A DNA stretch of 64,000 nt from Ischnura elegans (Eukaryota; Arthropoda; Insecta; Odonata; Coenagrionidae), in NCBI RefSeq assembly GCF_921293095.1, contig NC_060256.1, positions 88,071,851-88,135,850 on the forward strand, written 5' to 3'. Below are positions 30,315 through 39,553 of this stretch, piece by piece. The translations under genes and the position numbers were made by a program. Each line of letters begins with the position of its first letter. Position 1 is the first letter of the stretch. The notes beneath the pieces were generated by a model. That model was not told the origin of the DNA, searched no databases, and saw nothing but the letters and a program-made list of their open reading frames with translations.

Positions 30315-30640
30315 TAAGGGGCGCTCAGCTTAACAGTGGTGGACGTATGCGAGGGCTCGCCTTGGTGACGGAGTAGTGTCGAGAGTGCAATCTAGAGGTC
30401 TCTGGGCCCTGTGTATATCTGCAGTGGGTGGCACGTGAGTATCCCACGCCCGCAATGAGCCCGCCGCGTGAGGGGCGTTGCAGATAGGACACGGGCGGCG
30501 GGAGGGGATCCGTTGGCACGCGTGCCCAGACGGAGATCCATTCCGGCGACCCCTTTTATCCACCCGCAGAAAACAAAAGACGCCCGCCACTCCGCCCGCA
30601 GTTGGTCTCCGCTCACAAGCATGGAGATTCCTATTTCGCC
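30315..30640. other. GC/CpG-rich patch, function unknown
   Basis: About 320 bp markedly richer in GC and CpG than its surroundings. Several overlapping frames on both strands are open (for example minus 30330-30677), which is expected from composition. No protein motif was recognised. It could be a promoter-type island or an old repeat. Confidence 0.25.
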
Positions 30641-30734
30641 ACTTGGCCGCTATCTTTCGACAACATATGCTCTGCATACGGCAGAAGAAGAATTGTGTCT
30701 TAAATTTAAAAACACTGCCACCTGGTTAACTTTC

Positions 30735-31395
30735 CACGCGATAACAGCGTAGCGTGAGGGTACTCGCATAGTAAGGAGGTAGAGGTGGAGGTGGAGACAG
30801 AGGTAGACATGGAGATTGAGGTGGAGGTAGAGGTAGTATCGCATAGTAAAGAGGTTTACGCTCGCAGCCATAGCCTCGACAACGAGCCAGTCTTTCAACG
30901 TGTGGGATCAAGTATAATGATTATTTGGTTAGCATTAACATTTTTACAATGTTAAGCGACAGTAGTGGTGATGGTGACGACATGTCATCAGCATGAAAGT
31001 GGTGACTGATTGGTCGTTAAGTAATCGCGAATTCAGTACCCATCCCATAAATCAAGCGCAACAAGATCTGGGAGAATATCACCTATTTGCAATTTAAGTA
31101 TTACCCAGACAAATTTCAGGAAAACATTAGGATATCACATGAAATGGTTCTTCTTCTTGAACGCACCAATCACGGAGAAGCCTCCCGATATACCTCGCGA
31201 CACACCGCCCGGAAGACGAACTCGTTTGTCTTTGAAAGCGGTCCCGCGCGACCTCCTGGTGAACCGTGAGGTACACCTCTACCTCGACCTGTTCACTATG
31301 CGCGCGCCCGTAACACACAATGTATTTGTGTTACCTCGAGGTACCGCGACCTCTACCTCTATCTCCACCTCCACCTCTTATCTCCTCACTAAGCA
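30735..31395. repeat. Pair of mirrored GAGGTGGAG-rich arms
   Basis: The left arm (30765-30835) is a run of GAGGTAGAGGTGGAGGTGGAG-type hexamers after GGGTACTCGCATAGTAAGG. The right arm (31330-31390) is the pyrimidine complement (CCTCTACCTCTATCTCCACC) ending CTCACTAAGCACCC, so both the repeat and its outer flank are inverted copies. A second CTACCTCGACC tract lies at 31268-31290 and a second CGCATAGTAA at 30840. This is probably one element with purine-rich inverted arms; no frame is recognised between them. Confidence 0.45.
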
Positions 31396-31418
31396 CCCTA
31401 AAGATAGGAGTAGAGGGA

Positions 31419-31512
31419 GGGTGACGTCACTACTTTGGTAACAACATACCTCGAGCGTCGCCATTGTGACGTGGTAATAAGTCACGTGACTTGAATACGA
31501 TAAGCGAATGGT
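31419..31512. repeat. Short dispersed repeat shared with 57647-57737
   Basis: GTGACGTCACTACTTTGGTAA, CATACCTCGAGC and AATAAGTCACGTGACTTG match, in order, the blocks at 57647-57737. Unclassified. Confidence 0.45.
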
Positions 31513-31559
31513 AAACTATGCTTAGTGAATGAAGAACAGATATCATTCACAGCGATACG

Positions 31560-31860
31560 GAGAACGTCATCTTAGACCCTCACTAAGATTCTAATTTGGA
31601 CAGAAACGATAAAATGAGTGGAACATTTTGGCGAACGGATTGGTGTAATAAATCCGTTTTTACTTCCAGCAACAAATGAATTTAATAATTGCTAAATTAA
31701 CAAGGTGAGAGCAAATCGGTCATATGTCACTAGGGCGGAACATTTTTAATTTTTATATCGCCTTCGGTTGGCGGCTGGTGCCATAACACGCCATGCGCTT
31801 ATTAAGGCGGCTCGCAGGGTAGTATATATCCTACCGCCATGCGCATATCATGCGCAGGAA
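31560..31860 (-). repeat. Dispersed family Z, split copy
   Basis: The first part has GACAGAAACGATAAAATGAG and GCGAACGGATTGG, the complement of the Z block near 4450-4500. The second part has GGCTGGTGCCATAAC and GGCGGCTCGCAGGGTAGTAT as in 55190-55275. About 60 bp of unrelated sequence lies between. Confidence 0.4.
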
Positions 31861-32048
31861 ATAATTATATTTCAAAAGATTCCGTTTCTTTTCAATACCA
31901 ATTTATGAGATGTTAGGAAACTATTTATCAAAACTTGCATTTGGTGTATGTCTCTCTACGGAAGTGAGGCATGGATAATGAGAGCAGCGGAGAAATCAAG
32001 AATTAAGGCTTTCGCAACGTGGTGGTACAGAGAAATGATGACGATCAA

Positions 32049-32263
32049 CTGAAGCCAACTTTCTCTGGACAGATGCTGTGGAACAACATAAATAATGATC
32101 AACGAAGATATCTTATTGCCCAAAATTTTATTAACAGAGCGCTAAACGTGTTTCAATTGTTATATACAATCATCATCAGATAATAATAGAAACTAACAAT
32201 TGAAATGCGTGTAGCACGCTGATGATAAAATTATGGCAATACGATATCTTCTTTGATCATCAG
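32049..32263. mobile_element. 215-bp insertion with fold-back and hammerhead-like core, 6-bp target duplication
   Basis: Exactly delimited by GATCAA at 32043-32048 and 32264-32269 inside an RTE-alpha copy. About 47 bp of unique sequence is followed by a fold-back (32096-32259) with arms TGATCAACGAAGATATC and complement, pairing with mismatches for about 65 bp. The layout (unique segment, then fold-back with CTGATGA/GAAAC boxes) is that of 1733-1965. No coding capacity. A terminal piece of a Penelope-like element, or a small retrozyme-like element, are the candidates. Confidence 0.7.
32145..32179 (-). ncRNA. Hammerhead-ribozyme-like core, best preserved in the window
   Basis: The minus strand reads CTGATGA, then U, GAUUGU-loop-ACAAUU (stem II of about 5-6 pairs with one G:U), then GAAACACGTT. 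Both invariant boxes (CUGAUGA and GAAA) are intact. The segment after GAA is ACACGT, one transition from the palindromic ACGCGT of the other copies. The mirrored arm on the plus strand keeps GAAATGCGT but has lost the CTGATGA box. Confidence 0.5.
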
Positions 32264-32399
32264 GATCAAATATATCGACCGAATTAGTGATGAGGACGTT
32301 CTACGAAAAGTAGGAGAGAAGAGAAGCCTCGTGAAAACCTTAATAAGAAAAAGAAACAGCGAAATTGGACATATCTTGGGACACAAGGGCTAAATGAAA

Positions 32400-34145
32400 A
32401 TTAACGTTGAAACATAATTTTCCAAATGGCCCCTTACATTTCAGTGTTTATGCCATGAAATTTTCAAATGGATGTACCAAAATTTAAGGCCTGGAGAGCT
32501 ATCGCAAACTTTAGATTTTTCAAAGGAATCGATGAAAAATTGAAATTTAAGCTATAGCCCTTTCACCAAATTCATACGTTGGACTTAAACTGCTTCCGAC
32601 CCGATGTATCACTTTTCCAAACAACTTCCCAATTATTTATTCTAACTAACCAGCATAATTCCTCTGTTTAATGAGGATAAAATTGGCATTCCTATCTATT
32701 TAGAGAACCCAGGACCACGCGATTTAAAGCCATTCAGGGGATGATAATTAATAAAATATAAAATGCTATTAGCGCAGCTACCGTTCTAAAATGGATTGAA
32801 ATCATGTTTGCTTGGAGGAAATTGGAAACCCATTCACAAATATATGAGTAAAAATTTCCTAAATTAAGTTCATCATGTAGCATTACTTTTACTCCGAGGG
32901 AATCAATTTTTTCCAGACTGCGAATTGATCGCCAATCACATTTTGTCATTCCGATTTCACAAGTGTGACAAACACAGCGTTACATTTAATGACATGGGAC
33001 AAAAATTGGAACATGTTGCCAGCAATATATTTTGACGACATTTCTAAAAAATAACTGGCGGTACCTTTTTTCAAAAGTCTTGAACTGAAGCCAAAAAGGC
33101 TTTTTCACGTTCTTTTACAATAAATTAGTTCATAAAAATCCAAGTCTACACCCATTACACTAATCCGGCGCTAATATTTCAAAAGTTATTCGACTAAAGA
33201 ATTTGTGGTCTCAAAAATGTTGGAATTGTTAAGAAAAAAATCATAAAAAGTTTCAAGTTCGTGCGACGCCGGGTATCCGTGACTGAGGCGCTTGAAGGCG
33301 TCTGAAGGGCCTAAATGCAGTTATTTTGAACGTTGAATTTTTCGACCCAAATAAATAGTTTTATAGGGTAAATTTTACATTCATGGGGTCTTTCAGCTAA
33401 TATTTCAACGGTTTTGTCGCATGTTGATTCATTCATGCCGAAACGCTGCCTAAACGGCGTACGCCACAGGCCCCCGCCTCCTTGCCGCCAGGCGCGCCGC
33501 GCGTGACTTCATTCGCGGACACTACTAAGACCCGTGGATCTCCCCTATTTCCCCACATATGCTAGAAGAATGTAGTTAAAGCGAGTAGTAATGACAAGCC
33601 CGGAACAATATGATTCCTTCGTAGATGCACAAAAGTACACACTAAGCGAAAAGAAGGAGGTGAACTAGGATTTCCACTAGGTGAATGCATTGAAACAACT
33701 GTATCAGGTCTCGTTGCTTTTCATGCCCAACGGTCAAAGTTGACTCTTTGTCATCTGAAAAGCTTTTGCGTTAGTTCTATGCTGTCAATTATAAATTTTG
33801 GTTGCACTTGGTCACACTTCTTAGTCACACTTCTTCAAAGAAAGCCGCGCGATTCGTCTACAAAAATCGAGCAGAGAGCGTTACAAACCTTTCACAAAAA
33901 TAAGGATGGGAACCACTGGATACGCGGAGAATGCGTGCTACGTTTATATTGCTTGGGAAATAAAGAACAGTACAAAAGTCACATTAGAATTACAGTACAT
34001 TCGCAGGTCTGACAAATGAATTAAAATAACTGAGATTTTAATCTTTGATTTATGCATGAGGTTTAAAAAATACGAAGCTATTCGTCAAAAACAGCTGAGA
34101 GTGCTACTAAATATTACTAATTTTTTTGCCGAAATATTTCCAAGT
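32400..34145. other. No recognisable feature
   Basis: 1.7 kb of AT-rich, apparently unique DNA, with a small GC-rich patch at 33440-33550. Short open frames match nothing I know. Confidence 0.5.
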
Positions 34146-34149
34146 CCGA

Positions 34150-34350
34150 CAATAATGATAAAATAGGGAAATAATTTATTGAACGGATAGGTATGAGAAT
34201 TCGTTTTTCCCCATTAAAGGGCTTACATAGATGCTAGGTGGTACATCGTTGGAGCATTTCCTATTCATTTGTCAACGGCCGTTGTCCTAACACCCCCTGC
34301 TACACGCCAAAGGATTGGATTGCGGGGTATGATGTAGATGTAGATCTCCT
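34150..34350 (-). repeat. Dispersed family Z fragment (reverse)
   Basis: Contains TTGAACGGATAGGTATGAGA, ATTCGTTTTTCCCC and, at the right, GTTGTCCTAACACC and GATGTAGATGTAGATC, the complements of Z-family landmarks at 4325-4520 and 55190-55275. Confidence 0.45.
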
Positions 34351-34699
34351 CCAAAATCCAAAGTGACGAGAGAAGGGGAGAAGTGATTGAAAGTCATCGA
34401 AGAGAAGGATCAGCAGCCGAAGTTGCGAAAGAGAAAGGAACACTTTCACGCGCAATCCCTCTCCATTTGCCCCATTCCGTCGTCGGAAAGAAGTCCCGAG
34501 AAGTTTCTGAATGAGATCCCCGAAATTCTTTGCACGCGAATAACTTGAGAGAGGTTTTTTTTCTCTCTTCTTTTTATTTACTTGAGGAGCTGAAGATTGG
34601 AGAGGAATCGATTTGAAGGCCACCCCAGAAGCCTTTCACCAGCGCGCAACGCATCACTTATTTCTGGACGCACGTTGGATCATGCCCAAATACTCCTTA

Positions 34700-34785
34700 G
34701 CAGATTTGCACTTTTCGCAAGAAATGAAATGATTGCTGATTTGGTTTGGCTTGCACTTTTTGCAAAAAATGAAATGATTAACCTC
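34700..34785. repeat. 44-bp imperfect tandem duplication
   Basis: TTGCACTTTTCGCAAGAAAT followed by GAAATGATT near 34706 is repeated as TTGCACTTTTTGCAAAAAAT near 34750. The 120-residue open frame covering it (34597-34959) has no known motif. Confidence 0.55.
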
Positions 34786-34959
34786 GTACTATTACTTTTT
34801 TTCGCAATTACCTATTTCCGCTCATTCAGCACAATTATGGCGCAAACAAGTATTTACAATACACATATCAATATTTGGGAGGAAATTTCTATTTTTGTTT
34901 CTTTCTTATATACTTGTGATGCCATTAAAATAATGCAAATGTTCATGCCGAAAGTTTAA

Positions 34960-35115
34960 TACAATAATATACGGTTATTATATGTTACTTATGTACTATA
35001 TATAATTTTATATGTTATACATATCACACAAAATTAAACAATAAAGGGTTGTCGTTAAGCGTGGAATATTATGATACAAATCTAATTATATTCCTAACGG
35101 CCATTCCATAGTTTA
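34960..35115. other. AT-rich, no feature
   Basis: Very AT-rich spacer. Confidence 0.5.
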
Positions 35116-35122
35116 AAAAATA

Positions 35123-35215
35123 AAATGGACCGAAAATGCCCCCCTATGGAACTCCTGATTCTGACCTCAGATAATTTTGCAGACGTGGTCCGGATGAAAT
35201 CAGTGAATCCAATTT
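35123..35215 (+). repeat. Direct repeat pair, copy 1 (partner 35686-35780)
   Basis: The block ATGGACCGAAAATGCCCCCC to GATGAAATCAGTGAATCCAA recurs 565 bp downstream with substitutions. Shared words include CAGATAATT, GACGTGRTCCGGAT and AATCAGTGAATCCAAT. Both copies can be read in one frame as GP..., G.P...SDN, then VVRMKSVNPI and VIRIKSVNPI respectively. This hints at an old coding repeat, but the family is not recognised. Confidence 0.5.
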
Positions 35216-35219
35216 TTAT

Positions 35220-35680
35220 ACAACATGTTGCATAGGACTTCAAACGCTAGCAATCCTTTGCTGATTTGTTTTGAGCTTTTTTATTGCTGTGTTATGACAA
35301 GTAATAAAATTATCGCAGGTAACTACAAGCTACATTTACTTTGCGCCAGGTTCAAACGTCAGTTACCCTTTCATGGCTGTGGATTGCAATTTTAAAAAAT
35401 GGACATTTGACCGAAATAAATGAAAAAAAAGCACGGCAATTATGTTTCAAAATGTCCGCAATTATTTCCATTTCATCATTCCGCATATACTTGTATAATG
35501 CACAGGTTGTTTTAGTTATTTCAACCGTTGAGCAGCGAACATGCATCACATTCTGCTTGAATGATTGAACATCATCACATAAAAGCAGAATAAAACATTA
35601 AAATTGACATTTTTCATCTAATACGTGAAATGGAAATGGTGTGCTAACACGCAGTTCAAGGCGACCACGGTTGTATGAAT
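35220..35680. other. No recognisable feature
   Basis: AT-rich DNA between the two direct repeats. A 75-residue plus frame and a 65-residue minus frame overlap each other, so neither is convincing. Confidence 0.4.
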
Positions 35681-35685
35681 AAATG

Positions 35686-35780
35686 GAGTGGACCTAATAC
35701 GCTTCCTTGAGGGACTCCGATTCCGACCGCAGATAATTATTCGGACGTGATCCGGATCAAATCAGTGAATCCAATCTGCT
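35686..35780 (+). repeat. Direct repeat pair, copy 2
   Basis: Partner of 35123-35215, same orientation. Confidence 0.5.
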
Positions 35781-35825
35781 TGCTAAACTCATTACTCTTG
35801 CGAGTCGATTTCCTTCGAATTATCA

Positions 35826-36560
35826 CCTAAAGGGTACACCGCACACCCCACTTAAAACCCCTTGACTTGCTCTCCTTTTTTTTCACTTTTTTGGCCTCTC
35901 TCTGTGTGTATCCTCTCCTCTGTTGGCCAAGTGTTTTCTCTCCGCCCCGCGTCCCGTCTGTGTGTTCTTCGCAACGTGTTGCGTCCAGTTCAAACGCTCC
36001 TTTTCCTTGCTTGCGTGATGTTTTCGTGTGTGACTGTGTGGTTTTGCGTGTCCCTTGAAGCCCCGTGTCGAGGAATGAGGGTTTTATGGGTGCCCTCTCC
36101 CAACGAGTGCTTTTCGTTCTGTGTATCCCTGCACTCGTGTGGGTGGGAGAGTGTGTGTGTACAAGATTCGCTACGCTTTCGATAAGTTGTTGGCGTCCGG
36201 TAAATGTTAACTCGGTCGGGGTGGCGAACACCGCATAGTAGAGGGGATGGATGGATAGAGAAGAAGAGTTCGAGCTTTGGCCGCGAGAGTGAGTGAGTGA
36301 GTTTGCTTGCCTTGCGCCTTGTTTGCCCGCGTGAAAGAGAGAACAAGCATTGTGTCCCCGTGCTGTTCAACTGGGTCTCTCTGCCCTGAGAGCGAGATCA
36401 AATATTTGAAAGAAGGACTAACGGGCATTATTTTTCGCTCGGCGAAAGAGGAGGTCTGCTTTATACACCCAACTACAGAGATTGGTACACAAGGGTGCCA
36501 AGTTTTCCACTTTTTTTGCCTCGAGGCATCGCACTACACAGATTTGTCTAATTATTTATG
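35826..36560. other. GC/TG-rich island with open frames on both strands
   Basis: About 700 bp of raised GC and CpG with CT- and TG-rich runs. Minus frames at 35827-36231 (134 residues) and 35990-36370 (126 residues) and plus frames at 35862-36185 and 36307-36561 are all open and overlapping. None shows a domain. It may be a promoter/5' UTR region of an unseen gene or a composition artefact. Confidence 0.2.
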
Positions 36561-36564
36561 AGAA

Positions 36565-36720
36565 TTTAATCGTATGTAAATAAGTACATAACTTCGAGTT
36601 CTTTCATAAGAGTAGGAGAAATGAAAAGTATTTTTTAAATCTTAAGAAAATAACCGAACAATTTAATTGGCCACATTATAATGCATGATGACCTGTTGGA
36701 AACAGTTGTAGAAGGATAGG
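36565..36720. other. AT-rich, no feature
   Basis: Short AT-rich stretch with no assignable content. Confidence 0.5.
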
Positions 36721-36724
36721 TGGA

Positions 36725-37185
36725 CAATTTGATTTAATTTTGATTTAATTTATTTCTTTTACCTGGCCTAGATGAGGCCACCCGGCCCCCTCTTCCTATG
36801 GATCAGGGCTCTCTCTAGAAGGTTATAGATACGGAAATGAAGGAATACAGACAGCCGTAAAAAATAGTATGATGGTAGATAATTTATATCATTATGTAGC
36901 CGGGCCACGTTGTATTTTTTTGCCATCTGTCGGATCATCTTCGTCCTTGACCAGCCGCGGCTCTGGTCATCCTAGAGGGCGTTAAATGAGCGGACAAAGG
37001 TGAAAATAAATGATCCCGCCATACTCGAGGACATATGGATTGGGACCAGAAATTTGTTTCCTCCGTGTCGCGTGTTCCACGTGTGGATATCACTGAGCAG
37101 AGCCATGCTGTTGCGGATGAAGGATGGAATACGGTGCTTCCAAATTTTCCACCCGGTTTGCAGCACTGCGGGTGTTCAGCCACCC
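36725..37185 (-). pseudogene. Non-LTR retrotransposon ORF2 C terminus (degenerate)
   Basis: The minus strand gives FIRNSMALLSDIHTWNTRHG, GNKFLVPIHMSSSMAGSFIF and TFVRSFNAL. This is the NTRH...N.LVP...FNALP arrangement found at the end of CR1/Jockey/I-type RTs. A stop and frame change follow FNAL, with RAAAGQGRR in a neighbouring frame. The 36725-36900 part looks like its 3' UTR, ending (minus strand) in an AAATTAAATC-type tail. No RT palm is present. Confidence 0.5.
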
Positions 37186-37244
37186 TTCACGAGAGACGAG
37201 AAAAAGGGCAAGCGACGAAAATGAATGAGTTACATTGTTATTAT

Positions 37245-37336
37245 AGTATTCTACCGATTAAGGTAGGTTTCCATGGAGTACTAAAGAAGTCATCTGGGAG
37301 CCTCCCCTTTCTTCGAGCACTCCTCTCCTATATTCG
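37245..37336 (-). repeat. RTE-beta LINE 3' UTR, cut by MITE-1 copy E
   Basis: GTATTCTACCGATTAAGGTAGG, TTTCCATGGAGTACTAAAGA and CATCTGGGAGCCTCCC match 193-250 and 17990-18020. It ends exactly where MITE-1 copy E starts. RTE-beta coding sequence resumes on the other side of the MITE. Confidence 0.6.
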
Positions 37337-37996
37337 CAATAGGGTAGTTTCCTTCATCAAAGAAAACGAAAGGTATTGATTGCAATTCGTTACCCACCAT
37401 TAGTATATTCATAATATACGAATTACTTGGTTTTAGAAATACCGGTTTAGACGAATGGCAATGGTCAATTTTATCCTCATTTGAAAAAGGCCAGATTGGC
37501 GCCCATGCGATTCCACTCCACGTGACGTCACAGGGACCTAGTCTCTATACGAGTTTTACATCGTCTGAGATTACCAATGCATGCATGAGGCACAGAGCTC
37601 AGGGACACATCTCTTAATAATCACCCATTAAAATTACCTAAGTTAGGAAAGTTTCCTTCGTTTGATAAGGTATTAACAATCCTTATTGAAGCTAAGCGCT
37701 ACCTGCTAGCAGGGTACTCTGCTACCTGCTAGCAGCTTGCGTCGTATCAGCGCTCAAAGCCTCGCCCCAAGGTCACCTCACAATGCGGCAGCGGGAGCCA
37801 GACTGACGTCACACGGGCTTTTCCCATCATTCATACTTAGTCGTCGCGTTTTCGCGCGCTTGAAAATTTTCACTTTTCGTTTAATCGCGAAAAATAGATA
37901 TTGTCATTTAGAAATCTAAAAGCGTTAAATGCGTACTTCAGGAGTAATAATCTTTCGATTAAGGCAATAAAAAAATAATAGGAAACCACCCTATTG
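37337..37996. mobile_element. MITE-1 copy E (forward)
   Basis: 660 bp from CAATAGGGTAGTTTCCTTCA to AATAGGAAACCACCCTATTG, colinear with copy B and only lightly diverged. It lies between two pieces of RTE-beta. Flanks are TATTCG and CCGTTT, with no duplication outside the element. Confidence 0.85.
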
Positions 37997-39190
37997 CCGT
38001 TTTAATTTTATTCCACACTTCCTCTAAGGTCTGTGTTTCCAATTTTCCGGCTACTTTTTTCCACTAGTTCCTGATATTCTCTCCTCATACTCCCCTTCAG
38101 AGCTTCTAAATTCCATTTCTTCGCCTTCCTAACTTCCATAAGCCTTTTGAATCTCACGCTGCATTTCATGAGCACTAGGTTACTGTCTGAATCTGCACCC
38201 ACTGCAGGGAAGCTGGGCGAGTAGTTCACACAATTCATAAACCTCTTTCTTACTATGATGTAGTCAATTTGATATCTCCCCACATCCCCTGGACTTTTCC
38301 TTGAGTACCGTCGCCCTTTATGATGATTGAACCACGTGTTTGTGATGAAAAACTTGTTTCTCCTGCAAAATTCTGCTGCTTTCTCACCCCTGTCGTTCCG
38401 AATTCCTAATTCAAATTCTCCTATTTCGTTTCCATCCCTCCCTTCCCCGACTGAAGCGTTCCAGTCCCCCATCACTACCAGATTTTTCTTACCCGTTGTG
38501 TCTCTAATTATTTCCTCGAGCTGTTCATAAACCTCATCTACTTCTTTCTCCCTATGATTACTACTGGGCATGTAAACTTGGACCACCACAAGGTTGTTGG
38601 GCCGCGCCTCAATTTCTACCACCAGAATCCTATCGCTTACCTGGTCTTTGCCTCCCACACGCTTACCCATCTTCCCGTTTAATACTAAAGCTACCCCTCG
38701 CTGACATTCCTCCCCACCACTATATATAACCCTACACCCATCACTCCAACAGTTCCTACCATCCTTCCACCTCACTTCGCATAATCCTAAGGTATCCATC
38801 CTCCCTTTATCCATTTCCCTTCTGATGTTTTCTAACTTCCCCGCCCTCATCATAGTCCTCACATTCTACGTCCCTTAATTTATCGCTGACTTTTTCTTCC
38901 CAATCTCCTTGGTCTTTTTTTCTTCTTTCTTGATTGCAGCTGCTGATGATGATGTTAGGTCTCTGCAAGGATTTCGCATGTTGACGACCCAAAGGACCTT
39001 GCCGACCTTGCTGCCGTGAACGACACCCGCCCTTTGCGGACGGGTCCCGCTCCATGACTTTCCAAGGCTCCTCTGGTTGTACTACATATTTTCGGGGAGG
39101 AGATAGTTGTTCAGGTTTCCTACTTCCATTCCAATAGTGTTTTTTACGTGACACCATCACGTGGACTACTTTTCTTCTGGCTCCTACCCG
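37997..39190 (-). pseudogene. RTE-beta APE-type endonuclease (craniofacial-development-protein-2-like), disabled
   Basis: The minus frame 38008-38862 (284 residues, starting at a GTG) holds the AP-endonuclease fold of RTE LINEs: NVRTMMRAGKLENI, LGLCEVRW (catalytic Glu), VVQVYMPSSN, VVMGDWNASVG (catalytic Asp/Asn), YQIDYIIV and VGADSDSNLVL. The usual SDH near the end reads SDS here, so the catalytic His is lost. Just upstream a TAG (38866-38868) stands where the family has Trp in GTWNVRTM. Further upstream a second frame (38807-39160) carries the N-terminal leader (PSAKGGCRSRQQGRQGPLG). The RT that should follow is missing; the piece stops at MITE-1 copy E. Role when alive: nicking target DNA to prime reverse transcription. 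Confidence 0.8.
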
Positions 39191-39199
39191 TCGGCCTAT

Positions 39200-39339
39200 C
39201 TGGCATGGGTGGACCTACCGGGAATAATTTAGAATAAATCCCGCCATTGCGGCTATAGGGGTCATAAGATCGTGCTAGCCTTTCCACCGCGACAATGTTA
39301 TAGCCCAAAGGAAAGGAATGTGTTCTATAGGACAGGTTA
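39200..39339. other. No recognisable feature
   Basis: Spacer between RTE-beta leader sequence and the RTE-alpha 3' end. Confidence 0.4.
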
Positions 39340-39435
39340 AAAAGGATGAAAAAAGAAGAAATGCTTCGCTATGAAAAGGCTGGCAGATGAGCGAGGGAGA
39401 TGGAGAGCTTAGACAAACCAATCTTAGGATTGTGG
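39340..39435 (+). repeat. RTE-alpha LINE 3' UTR fragment
   Basis: GAAAAGGCTGGCAGATGAG, GGAGAGCTTAGACAAACCAA and CTTAGGATTG match the 3' UTR order of RTE-alpha and the 51775-51870 piece. Confidence 0.5.
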
Positions 39436-39472
39436 GTAAACTCTTCTCGGGATTCCCACCGGGTTAATTTAT

Positions 39473-39553
39473 CGTAACGCATACGGCCATAACTGACCAT
39501 TGACCAACTGACCGTAACGTAATGCATATGGCCATAACTGACCATTCATTGAC
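39473..39553. repeat. 40-bp tandem duplication at the LINE 5' junction
   Basis: CGTAACGCATACGGCCATAA begins at 39473 and a near copy (CGTAACGTAATGCATATGGC) at 39513. Both units contain GGCCATAACTGACCATT, so the first 30 or so coding bases of the LINE fragment are doubled upstream of it. This may be a by-product of 5' end joining during integration. Confidence 0.65.

Larger units (their letters stand above)
31946..32395 (+). pseudogene. RTE-alpha RT fragment interrupted by an insertion
   Basis: The left part reads SLYGSEAWIM, then remnants of the RIKAFATWWYREMM region. The right part resumes with DQIYRISDEDVL-like sequence, VGEKRSLVKTLIRKRNS and GHILGHKG. Compared with the 10-kb paralogue, the break falls inside ATGAAGATCAAATGG. 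GATCAA is present on both sides of the inserted 32049-32263, and removing the insert restores colinearity. Dead copy. Confidence 0.75.

Noticed and set aside
35827-36370. Minus-strand frames of 134 and 126 residues considered as genes
   Set aside because: They overlap each other and several plus-strand frames, are low in complexity, and show no motif.
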